Made by a program: the position numbers and the translations under genes. This document shows positions 1 to 10,900 of a stretch of DNA of 64,000 nt, in pieces. Below the pieces are notes generated by a model. It was not told the DNA's origin. It saw nothing but the letters and a program-made list of their open reading frames with translations, and made no database searches. The first letter of the stretch is position 1; each line of letters opens with the position of its first letter. Where the stretch lies: NCBI GenBank assembly GCA_963576725.1, contig OY755242.1:1688404-1752403 (forward strand). The letters run 5' to 3'. This DNA comes from Azorinus chamasolen. Taxonomy: Eukaryota; Mollusca; Bivalvia; Cardiida; Solecurtidae.

Positions 1-204
1 ATACATTTCTCCTTCTTTGCCCATGCCCTGTTGTATAATTACATATACCTTCACTGTGTACATGTATTTCGCTATGCAATCACTGCTGTGGAGTGCACTG
101 GTTGCACAATCAACTTGTTAATAGTGCAGACCCTGATGAGAGAGGAGACAGTCTTCACTATTTACAGGTAGGTATGTTGACCTGAATAGCAAACGAAGGG
201 TTAA
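1..204 (-). mobile_element. Family B TTAA hairpin MITE, cut by window edge
   Basis: This is the reverse complement of the complete family B copies at 1033 and 3557 and ends in GCAAACGAAGGGTTAA. The apex of the central hairpin is deleted, leaving only the outer stem. The left end lies outside the window. Confidence 0.75.
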
Positions 205-330
205 AAGCAGTACGAGAACCGGACTATACAAGCTGTATGAGTACCGGACTATTCCAGCAGTACGAGTACCGGACTAAACTAAACAAGCAGTACGAGTGCC
301 GGACTATATGAACAGTACGAGTCCCGGTCT
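205..330. repeat. Short degenerate tandem repeat, about 25 bp unit
   Basis: Five imperfect copies of a unit containing AGTACGAGTACCGGACTA lie head to tail directly after the TTAA end of the preceding hairpin element. Confidence 0.6.
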
Positions 331-445
331 TTCAGACAGGTATTAGCTTAATGCAGGCTGAAAGTCGCACACAAAGGAGCTTTCTGCATGGCTTTCTGCA
401 TAAGTTTCATCCTGCAGTAAGCAGCCATCTGTCTTAAAAGTGCTA
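331..445. mobile_element. Core fragment of a TA-type hairpin MITE
   Basis: The segment has the TTAATGCAGG...AAAGTC arm, a GGAGCTTTCTGCAT turn and the returning CATCCTGCAGTAAGCAGCC arm seen in the fuller copies at 4322, 26057 and 39054. Terminal repeats are not clear here. Confidence 0.55.
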
Positions 446-574
446 AATTGTTCTGTATTTAAATTCTTGCTTATAGTGGCTTTACTGTGTTAGGTGTATT
501 CTCATGATGCAAACTTTTTATTCCTCAGTTAAATGAATTAACCTTTTCTCCTCTCTTCTGGTAAGCTTAGTTGT

Positions 575-860
575 CTTCAATACAACTTAAGTGTCAAACA
601 GTTTGGACATTGATTGGACGTCGATATAGTCGACGTCTCATCTGGATCCGAACTGTTTTCAAAGGTTTTTACGGTTAACTCTTCTTATGCTATCAAAGAA
701 TAAATAAATGTTAGCGAAAGAAAGGAATTGTACTCATTTTAACAGTTATCCAGTTGGCTGAATATTTGAGAATCTATTGGCTGTGTTGCAAACAGTTCTG
801 ACCCCGATGAGAGACTGAGTTACTCGACGTCTCATCTTTATACAACCTGTATACAAGCTG
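575..860. mobile_element. Two family C hairpin relics
   Basis: Two degraded hairpins, about 592-662 and 786-850, keep CAAACAGTTTGGA or CAAACAGTTCTGA followed by GATGAGA- or GTCTCATC-type arms. Neither keeps clean TTAACCC ends. Confidence 0.5.
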
Positions 861-1032
861 TAAATGCCAGCGATTGGCATGCGAAGGGATAAGTCTGAAC
901 TATAGAGTCATATCTCTATCATTTAATAAGGAAGTGTAGTAGATTCTAATCAGACAGCTCCTACAGGAATCGTCTGTGCTGCGTCTGCCCTGTTTTCAAT
1001 AACGTTAAAATGTGTTTCTTTGGTATACAGGA

Positions 1033-1282
1033 TTAACCATTCTCTTGCTGTTCACGTCAATATACCTACCTGTAAAAAGTGAAGACCCAGATAAGACAGC
1101 TCCTGCAGAAGCTGTCTCATCAGGGTCTGCACTATTTACAAATTGATTGTGCAACCAGTGCATTCCACAGTAGTGATTGCACTGCGAAATACGTGCACAC
1201 AGTGAAGATATGTGTAATTATACAACAGGGCATGGGTTAAGAAGGAAAAATGTATTTTAAAATTCAGCAAGAGAAGGGTTAA
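1033..1282 (+). mobile_element. Family B TTAA hairpin MITE, complete
   Basis: The element is bounded by TTAA on both sides, begins CCATTCTCTTGCTG and ends AGCAAGAGAAGGG. Its hairpin is built on GACAGCTCCTGCAG and its complement, followed by an asymmetric 3' part of about 130 bp. It encodes no protein. Confidence 0.8.
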
Positions 1283-1424
1283 GACGTGTTTGAAAGCAAC
1301 CGCTCCTGTCTCGACACGACCTAATTATGAATAATTATCAGTTGTTTTAAATCAGGGAACTTCTTTATGCAGAATGGTTTGTGGGAAATATCGGCATAAC
1401 AGTCGTCAAGCACTAAGCTACCAG

Positions 1425-1681
1425 TTAACCCTTTCCTATTCTATGTATATTCCAAATTTCAATACCTACTGACTATTCATGGAAAACATACATACATATG
1501 TATAATGAAATATGGAAGGTGGAACATTGTAGCCATTTTAGAAGGTAAAGAAACAGATCTTTCAAATTCCATTAGCAAACAGAGCAGACCCTGATCAGAC
1601 GGCTCCTTTAGGAGCCGTCTGATCTGGGTCTACTCTGTTTACAAATGCTTGAAAACACGTTTATATGAGGAAAAGGGTTAA
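1425..1681 (+). mobile_element. Family A TTAA hairpin MITE, complete
   Basis: TTAACCCTTTCC and AAAAGGGTTAA bound about 250 bp. The hairpin at 1575-1641 pairs GATCAGACGGCTCC with its complement. One arm reads GACCCT and the partner, read in the same sense, GACCCA. Confidence 0.85.
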
Positions 1682-1739
1682 ACTAACATGTCTAGAATCT
1701 TTGAATTGTAGTCGAAGAGAGGCTTCAATATATAGTACA

Positions 1740-1945
1740 TCTCACCTGAAGCGACAATCAACAAAGTGTCTAATTATGGGTATGTAATGGATTAATGCAG
1801 GTCAAAAGTAATGTTGAAAGCTCCCATTGGAGCTTTCTGCATTGCTTTAGTCCTACTTTAAGCAACCATCTGTTTTTAAGACTCCTATGTTCAACAAATA
1901 AATGGCCGCTTATGACAGGGTTCTATTGCAGGGTTTTATTCCAGG
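1740..1945 (+). mobile_element. TA-type hairpin MITE, diverged
   Basis: The internal arm TTAATGCAGGTCAAAAGTAA, the turn GCTCCCATTGGAGC and the return arm ending AAGCAACCATCTG match the better-preserved mariner-type MITEs at 4322 and 26057. Terminal CAGT sequences are eroded. Confidence 0.6.
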
Positions 1946-2197
1946 GTTCTATTCTAATTGTTTTTAAATGTTACAGTTGTCACAGCTGTTTTCGCTAATC
2001 CTTATCTTATTTTATAATCCATCATTGTTTTCTCTCAAGAGGGCATATGCGGCAAACAAACTATTGCTGCAATAAGTCATCGGAACTGACGAATTAAAAA
2101 AAACAACGAAATCCCTGATTAGAGGGCCCTTTCGGGAAACCTCTGATTTAAAGGCAGTATTAAAGGTATGTGGTAACTTTATGTCATTCGTCCTACA

Positions 2198-2447
2198 TTA
2201 ACCCTTTCCCTCATATAAACGTGTTTTCACGCATTTGCAAACAGAGTAGACCCAGATCAGACGGCTCCTAGAGGAGCCGTCTGATCAGGGTCTGCTCTGT
2301 TTGCTAACAGAATCTGACAGATCTGTTTTTTTGCTTTCTAAAGTGTCTACAATGTTCCACCTTTCATATATCTTTATAACTATTTTGTTAATGAATATTC
2401 AGTAGGTATTGAAATTGGTTATAAACATAGAACAGGGAAAGGGTTAA
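2198..2447 (-). mobile_element. Family A TTAA hairpin MITE, complete
   Basis: This is the inverse of the 1425 copy, with TTAACCCTTTCCC at the left and CAGGGAAAGGGTTAA at the right. The hairpin is at 2246-2312. Arms again differ as GACCCA against GACCCT. Confidence 0.85.
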
Positions 2448-2621
2448 GCAGTCATCTTCTTAAAACCTTTGTTTATCCATAGACGCTTCAGTGTGTTTTA
2501 CTGTAGATATACAGTCGTTTACACGCAAAGGTCATACAGTACACCTTTATTGTATACAAATAAAACACAAAGAAAAGCATCATCATGTTTAATCAAGTTT
2601 ATTATTTAGTTTGAAACAATA

Positions 2622-2853
2622 TGTTGTCAACCCTTTACCTTAAAACCCCGCCTTTCTACACATTTGTAAACACTAGAACCTCAGATCAGATAACCAATCT
2701 TGGAATTGTCTGATCAGGGTTTGCTCCATACGATAATACGTTACAGATATCTGCTAGTTTCCATGTCAATATATTTCGATACCTTATAGTTTTAATGTTG
2801 TTATTCAAAACGTGGAAGAGACTTGTATGAATTTTATATGATAAGGGATTAAG
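2622..2853. mobile_element. Diverged family A-like hairpin
   Basis: CAACCCTTTACC, an AGATCAGATAACC...TGTCTGATCAGGG hairpin and a terminal AAGGGATTAAG identify an old copy with many substitutions. Confidence 0.5.
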
Positions 2854-3114
2854 ACTTTACGTAATAAAGATGCAATTTTACACATTTACAATGTAGGCCC
2901 TTAAGACAGCTCCTAAAGGAGCGTGTTACATTTTCTGTCAGTGCTAAATATTGCTTTCGAAATTGTCCCATTATAAAAGTTCTTATGGTTGTTCATGATG
3001 CCGTAATTTCTTTCAGTGAATTTAGCCAATGTAATGCCATATATGATAGTTTCGAAGGGTGCACAATATACCTTGTGTGGATCTAGCATGTCCTCAGTTG
3101 TTCTCACGAGGCTC

Positions 3115-3255
3115 TGGCGTGTGTACGTGTGTGTGTTTGTGTGTGTGTGTGGCGTGTAGGTGTGCGTGTGAGTGCTTGTGTGTGCCATATGTGCCTATGC
3201 GCATGAGCGCGCGCGTGTGTGTGGTGTATTGTGTTGTTGTGGTGGTGTGTGTGTC
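3115..3255 (+). repeat. GT-rich microsatellite
   Basis: Imperfect GTGTGT runs, broken by GC steps, fill about 140 bp. Open frames here on either strand come from repeat composition only. Confidence 0.85.
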
Positions 3256-3556
3256 TACAAGTAAATGTGATCGTGTTTAAATGTATACGTAGGGTTAAGA
3301 ACGTTATTCACTCCATTCTCATATTAAATTGTACATTTTATTACCTGTGATATATAGACATGTGATACACACTCTACATATTGTCTTGATTTAACAGCTT
3401 TCTTGATCGAAACGTCTTTCCCGTTTTTGCAAACAGAATATATTATGATCTGTGCTGTGTGTTTAAGAAGTAATACACCTATCACACAATGTCTTCATTG
3501 GCAAATCCTATTACAAAAATAATTTAATTTCACACGGATATTAAAAAGGGAAAATA

Positions 3557-3806
3557 TTAACCCTTCGCTTGCTATTCACGTCAATATACCTACCTGTAAA
3601 TAGTGAAAACCAAGATGAGACAGCTCCTGCAGGAGCTGTCTCATCAGGGTCTGCGCTATTTACAAGTTGATTGTGCGACCAGTACACTCCACAGCAGTGA
3701 TTGCACAGCGAAATACTTGTACACATTGAAGATATATGTAATTATACAACAGGACATGGGTAAAGAAGGAGACATGTATTTTAAAATTAAGCAAGAGAAG
3801 GGTTAA
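3557..3806 (+). mobile_element. Family B TTAA hairpin MITE, near-consensus
   Basis: TTAACCCTTCGCTTGC at the left and GAGAAGGGTTAA at the right bound 250 bp. The hairpin at 3598-3664 is almost perfect except for the CCAAGATGAGA against CCCTGATGAGA asymmetry. It is a good reference copy for the family. Confidence 0.88.
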
Positions 3807-3859
3807 ATAAGACAGGAAACAACTACATGTATTTGAAACACAGATAGTGTTTTTAAAAG

Positions 3860-4321
3860 ATGACAAGAACGTCAGTCTTTATATTAAACATTGAGCCCAG
3901 ACGAGTGAATGGGCGCTTCTCAATAGCTTTTGTCAAGAGCTTTTGTTAAGACACTTAGGTAAAAGTGTTTCTAAAGCTCGATGGATCCAGATGAGTCGGC
4001 ATTTCTCAATGAGCATTTTGTTTCTTTAAAGCTTAATGAAAATCGGAAGGAGTCAAGATCCAAGTCAACAGCTCTAAAGTTGAGTAGACGCTGTTTTATA
4101 CAGGTTGAAGTTTGATCAGACGTGTCCACATACACCCATGAAAAGACATTATATAACATAATATTTGATAATCACATAAAAACGCACACGTATTGGTTGT
4201 CTCAAGACCATTTATTCATATTAACCTTTAGCTTGCAGCGGGCGATGAGTGATTACCTATGCAAACAGTTTGGATCAAACTGAGACACCGTGCAACTTGT
4301 ATCTCATCAGGATTCGAACTA
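3860..4321. other. Intergenic; ends in a family C relic
   Basis: No gene is seen. From about 4222 a worn family C hairpin is present, with TTAACCTTTAGCTTGC, TGCAAACAGTTTGGAT and TCTCATCAGGATTCGAAC. The first 350 bases hold only vague degenerate similarity to GGATCCAGATGAG. Confidence 0.4.
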
Positions 4322-4512
4322 CAGTGAAACCCCGCTAATGCGACCACTTAATAAACAACCACTGATGTCGTCTAAAGCAGGTGGTTGCTTAATGCACAAC
4401 GAAAGTTATGCAGAAATTTCTGCATAACTTTCGTCCTGCATTAAGCTACCACCTGCCTCTGCCACCCAGAATTATCCCCCTTTTTGGTAGTCGCATTAGC
4501 GGGGTTTTACTG
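4322..4512. mobile_element. Mariner-type hairpin MITE, near-intact
   Basis: The 191-bp element has inverted ends CAGTGAAACCCCGCTAATG and CATTAGCGGGGTTTTACTG and is flanked by TA on both sides, the Tc1/mariner target duplication. Inside, AAGTTATGCAGAAATTTCTG and its complement form a second, inner hairpin. No coding capacity. Confidence 0.88.
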
Positions 4513-4604
4513 TATTTGATACTCGTATTGTATTTTGGTACACTAATTATAGCTTGATGTTTGGAACTGTAGCGCGTGACAATTTAACTTGTGTACAAAC
4601 GGTT

Positions 4605-4928
4605 TCAGCAGTCTAACGGTTTATCAAATCTAGCTTCAACAGCACCTTTAGAAATACATCTCCCATCTTTCCCAAGAAACAACGGAGGCCACACAAGCTT
4701 CTCATAGCGATCCCCACCTGAAGTTTGATTAAATATATCCTCATTAATTGGGTCACCCGGCTTGACCTCGGTTTGGATATAAAGCGGAGGGTTGTGTAAG
4801 GCCATCGGCCAGCAGACGTCCAAACATGCCCGACAGTAAACCTGTTTGACCTCTGCAACGGGTTTTAGTTCCCCTTCAACTCCCTTTTCACCCTCCTCGT
4901 TTTTTCGCTGAAGGTGACTGAAATAGTT
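4605..4928 (-). CDS. MIEAP-like exon 12 (C-terminal end of domain)
   Basis: Encodes 107 residues and the stop. Contains the Cys-Trp...Asn-Pro-Pro and VWPPLFLGKDG motifs that mark the end of the MIEAP domain, then ends KPLDC. Acceptor CTGTTTTTCAG. No AATAAA was seen before the MITE at 4322. Confidence 0.87.
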   Translation of the reverse strand, partial: NYFSHLQRKNEEGEKGVEGELKPVAEVKQVYCRACLDVCWPMALHNPPLYIQTEVKPGDPINEDIFNQTSGGDRYEKLVWPPLFLGKDGRCISKGAVEARFDKPLDC

Positions 4929-7900
4929 CTGAAAAACAGCCATTCTAAGTATGTTACAAGTTATCACATATTACAAGCAAACAAAATATTTGTCTCGCTC
5001 CTGCTATTTTAAATTTTTTAACCAGCTTTACTTTGATTTCGTTTCAGAATGGGTCAAATTTGAATATGTGGTGTAATTTTCAATTCAATCAAGCCTTTCA
5101 CAAACTATTGACTGAGTGTCAGACATCATTAACCCTTTCCCTGTTCAGTATTTAATCCAATTTTCAGGAAGTACTACATATTCTTGGACAAAATAGTTAT
5201 AATAAAATATGGAACATTGTAGCCATTTTAGTAACTAAAGAAACATATCTATTAAATTCTACTAGGAAATATAGCAGACCCTAATCAGACGACTCCTCTA
5301 GGAGCGGCCTGATTTGGGTCCACTCTGTCTGTAAAATGCGTGAAAAGGAGTTAATATGAAGGAAAGAGTTAATGCTAACGACACGCCTATAGTTGTTCGT
5401 TTGGATCCCAATTGGTTGAAAATGCGAGTCAGGTCCCGTATGGTGGCACATCATGACCCGGTCATCGATGATGAAAATGATGCAAACATATTAACTTAAA
5501 TGAAAGAGTCAAACCAATATATAAATAAAAAACATTACAAACAGTGTAGACCATATTAAATATCGGTGTAACAGCATACCAGAACAGAACACAATAGTGT
5601 ACCCTCATATCCAATATATACAAAGCACAACAAAAGCATTTGGAAGGTCGACTATTAGAATAGTTTGTTGCAGCACTCAATATTTTGTTTACCCATTTCA
5701 GCATGTATTTTTTAGCGAACAGATCATATTTCTTTACAACTCTACACTTGTTCTTATTAGATACTATTTAATCGTTTGTGCATGTTGGGTAAAGAGTGTA
5801 GACTCGGACAAGTGGAATCATTCAGAAAGTTCAGGAACCATTTGATCTGGGCCTATACAATTTGCCAATCTCATTATAAAGGATACACTTGTTATTGTGT
5901 GTTAACATATACCAACGCACATGTTAATCTTTTTAACTGCTTTCAGAAAGCTGCATTTGCTTAAATATTAATTACAATGCAAACCCGGATTGGACATCGC
6001 GTTGGTAACCCAGTGACTTGGATCTACATTGTATACAAGTACATGTACAGTAAATCACCTAACTGGGACCGCTAAATCCCCTCTAATGGGACCACCACAT
6101 AGAGATGTGAAGCAGGTGATAGATTACTGCAGGAGTAAAGGATAAATTACTTTCGTTTTGTATTAACTTATTCCCTGTTCTATATTTATTCCAAATGCCA
6201 ATACCTACTGAATATTCATGGACAAAACAGTTACACGGAAATATGGAAGATGAAACATTGTACCCATTTCAGAAACTAAAGAAACATATCTATCAAGTTC
6301 CATTAGGACACAGAGCAGACTCTGATCAGACACCTCCTATATCAGTCATCTGATCTGGATCTACTCAGTTTGCAGATGCGTGAAAAGGTATTTGTATAAG
6401 GAAATGGTTAAACACACATTATTTAAACCTGTATTCCACATATATGGTTCAATATTTAGCGATTTCCATGTGACACTTACCTCCTTTACGTCTTCAACTG
6501 CGGTGACTGCAATCTGCTTTCGCAATTCAAGCAGAGCATACAATTGCTTTCCGTGTATGCCCATTAAATGTCTTCGATTCCTTTCCCCTACTTTGGCCTG
6601 AAGGAACAACATAAAGAAATTGTAAGCCACGTCTGAAACACAGTACTTTTTGGAAGATAATAACGAATATGATAATGACAGTTGTAATTGTAATGATGAA
6701 AGTAAATGATAATGATAAAATAACACCTATCAAAACATTTTTATATACCTGTTTGCAACTACATTTATGGTGGCAACTAAGACATGAAAAGCTAGTATTA
6801 CAACTACTATTATCACTGTTACTCTATGACTTCTACCACTAATGGTACTGCTGCTACTCATGCTACTATTATCATTGTTAGTTACTCTATGTCTTCTACC
6901 ACTAATTCTACTGTTACTACTCATGCTACTATTAGCACTGTTACTCTGTGTCTTCTACCACTAATTCTACTGCTGCTTCTCTTGCTACTATTATCACTGT
7001 TACTCTATGTCTTCTACCACTAATTCTACTGCTACTACTCATGCTACTATTATCATTGTTAGTTACTCTAGGTCTTCTACCACTAATTCTACTGCTGCTA
7101 CTCATGCTACTATTATCACTGTTACTCTATGACTTCTACCACTAATTCTACTGTTACTACTCATGCTCCTATTAGCACTGTTACTCTGTGTCTTCTACCA
7201 CTAATTCTACTGCTACTCATGCTACTATTATCACTGTTAGTTACTCTAGGTCTTCTACCACTAATTCTACTGCTACTACTCGTGCTACTATTATCGCTGT
7301 TACTCTATGACTTCTACCACTAATTCTACTGCTACTACTCATGCTACTATTATCACTGTTACTCTATGTCTTCTACCACTAATTCTACTGCTACTACTCA
7401 TGCTACTATTAGCACTGTTACTCTATGTCTTCTACCACTAATTCTACTGTTACTACTCATGCTACTATTAGCACTGTTACTCTGTGTCTTCTACCACTAA
7501 TTCTACTGCTGCTTCTCTTGCTACTATTATCACTGTTACTCTATGTCTTCTACCACTAATTCTACTGCTACTACTCATGCTACTATTATCATTGTTAGTT
7601 ACTCTAGGTCTTCTACCACTAATTCTACTGCTGCTACTCATGCTACTATTATCACTGTTACTCTATGACTTCTACCACTAATTCTACTGTTACTACTCAT
7701 GCTCCTATTAGCACTGTTACTCTGTGTCTTCTACCACTAATTCTACTGCTACTCATGCTACTATTATCACTGTTAGTTACTCTAGGTCTTCTACCACTAA
7801 TTCTACTGCTACTACTCGTGCTACTATTATCGCTGTTACTCTATGACTTCTACCACTAATTCTACTGCTACTACTCATGCTACTATTATCACTGTTACTC

Positions 7901-10900
7901 TATGTCTTCTACCACTAATTCTACTGCTACTACTCATGCTACTATTAGCACTGTTACTCTAGGTCTTCTACCACTAATTCTACTGCTGCTACTCATGCTA
8001 CTATTATCACTGTTAGTTACTCTAGGTCTTCTACCACTAATTCTACTGTTACTACTCATGCTCCTATTATCACTGTTACTCTGTGTCTTCTACCACTAAT
8101 TCTACTGCTACTACTCATGCTACTATTATCACTGTTACTCTATGACTTCTACCACTAATTCTACTGATACTACTCATGCTACTATTATCACTGTTACTCT
8201 ATGACTTCTACCACTAATTCTACTGATACTACTCATGCTACTATTATCACTGTTAGTTACTCTAGGTCTTCTACCACTAATTCTACTGCTGCTACATATG
8301 CTACTATTAGCACTGTTACTCTAGGTCTTCTATCACTAATTCTACTGTTACGACTCATGCTGCCACTGCAGCACACACTACGGCAATGTATCATGATACT
8401 AGATATGTTGTCTCATTTAACCATTTCCCTGTTTTGTATATTGGCCAACTTTCAATACCTACTGAATATTCATTAACAAAATAGTTATAAAAAAAATGGA
8501 ACGTGCAACATTGTACACATTTAAGAAAGCAAAGAAACAGATTTATCATATTCTATTAACAAACAGAGCAGACCCTGATCAGACGGCTCCTCTAGGAGCC
8601 GTCTGATCTGGGTCTACTCTGTTTGCATATGTGTGAAAACACGTTTATATGAGGGAAAGGGTTAATATTTTCCTACATGAAAAAGTAGCTGACCTACGAA
8701 CTGGAGCAATATCGTTATGATCAGCATAGGTAAGTTGGACATGCCATGTTTCTTCAAACATTATCAAGCGGCACGCTGTGGATGTTAATTAATACAGATA
8801 CTTTGTACTTTACCTGGTTTTCGATGCTTTGCACTGGGCATTGGAAAATGTTTATTAACATATCCTCTTGCTCCTTGGCCAGGCTTTGACAATAGTGAAA
8901 TACATCCTGGAGACATAGATAAAACACATTCATGTTAGACTTCTGATCGTGTAAAATCTTATTGGATTTGTAGACAATGGTTTTAACAACTTCTCGCCTG
9001 TATACAGACAGTGCCAGTCAGGATAGCAAAACATGACACTGGATTGTGAGCAACCAACATTTCACTACAATCTTTGATGAATTAAAGTTGCATTAATTAA
9101 ACGAAATGGATATAGACTAACCATACTGGTATATAGGGTGACAAGGATATCTTCGTTTAAAAAGCTTGTCTTCTTTGTCAAAACAGATTGTACATTGATT
9201 TCGATATTTCCGTAAGGACTATAACGACATTTGTCACACAGTCATGTTGTAAGAGCATGGCGACAACATGTCTAGAGCTTATGGCAAAATCATTGTAATT
9301 ATATTATGTAATATCCATACACATTCGCTTTTATTCTTCTTTTACATTGAAAACAATGCTATATCCAAAGGGCTCAAAGTTATAAAACTTCTGAGTCAAG
9401 GATCATTCTCTAGTATCTGATCGGTCTGATTCTGAGTATCGGACGAATTAGGTGCTTGCGAATGACCTCAAACTCAAGGAAAACTGTTATATCCTCGGGA
9501 TCATTTTTCCGAAATAATAATCAGGGTGACAGTTTGGATACTAATAAGACGCGGAGTTACTCAGCAGCTCATCTGGATCCAAACTGTTTGCAAAGGTAAT
9601 CATCGTTTCGATTCATGGATTGGAATTACAATAGTTTTGCTCCAATCTCTGAATATATGGACAGCCACGGAACAAATTATAGTTATAATAATGCATAATT
9701 TTGCATTGTCAAAGAAACAGAAACCACGACAATATTACTTGTAAGGATTTTTGGTTCATCTGCGAGTGTTTGATAAGAAATAATTTACAATTAGATAGCT
9801 GTACAATTAGATAGCTGTACAATTAGATAGCTGTAACTATTTTAACAGGACTGGTGAAAAACATGCAGCCAGACCGGGGATCGAACCCGGGACCCCTCAC
9901 TTACAAGGCGGGAAGCTGTCTCATCAGGGTCTGCACTATTTACAAGTTGATTGTGCAACAAGTGCACTGCACAGCAGTGATTGCACAGCGAAATACTTGT
10001 ACACAGTGAAGATATATGTAATTATACAACAGGGCATGAGTAAAGAAGGAGAAATATATTTTAAAAATCAGCAAGAGAAGAGTCAAGCTTTAGAGTGGTT
10101 TTACTGGCCATTCACCAGTGCACACACCTTTGGAAGGGACATGAAAGTGTAAGCATACCTTCACTCACATATGTGAACAATTTACTGTATACAATAAAAC
10201 GTACAGTATAAACACCCTTGTGGTATTGGGATTGTCATAAATCTTCACGACATGGGTATGTTATAAGATAAAACAATAACTGTGGATATCAACCACCTGC
10301 ATATTTGTATTAGCATTATGATAAAGAAAATATTTTACTATGACATTTCGTATAATAAATAGAGGAAACTCTGATCAGACGACTAAGCCGACTGGTCTGG
10401 GTCTACTCTTTTCAGACGACTAAGCCGCCTGGTCTGGGTCTACTCTTTTTGCAAAGGCGCAATTAAAGCGTTTATATGGGAAAGGGTGAATAAGCTGACC
10501 ATTGATCTCAAACATTAGAGAATTATGCCCGTACAATATTTCTAGGTACCTTAAGTGCATCCAGAAGACTTTGTTTAATTTGTTTCTCGTCCATTTCCAA
10601 TTGTTTCTTTAGAATCCTGTATGCCTTTGTCCATGGGTCACTATACAGTTGACTGTATTTGTCTGCGATGACCGATGTCCGATACCCATCGCTTAAGTCG
10701 GCCACGTTGGGGTTATTTTGCCGCATATTGTCACTGGCTAATTTACTGTAACTGTAAATAAGCACATATTTCGTGTGTAATGAAACCACACACAAAATTC
10801 GGGACGAATGTTTGTGTAGAGGGTATATGTGTAGCCAGGAAGAGATTGTGGTGAAACAGTTAATAGGCTTAGAGTGTGTGGCTTGGTAGTTCAGTCGGTT

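Noticed and set aside
1575..1641. Reading the hairpins as miRNA precursors or rho-independent terminators
   Set aside because: The stems are far too numerous, are bounded by TTAA-CCC/GGG-TTAA transposon ends, and the genome is eukaryotic. Small-RNA data would be needed to claim processing.
6826..8476. Serial open frames of 64-91 residues rich in Leu or Ser/Thr
   Set aside because: They repeat with the 60-bp tandem unit, shift frames freely and lie in an intron of a supported gene on the other strand.
9860..9912. Possible tRNA-Thr gene
   Set aside because: Only the T arm and part of the anticodon arm are present; no acceptor or D arm. It is a SINE fragment.
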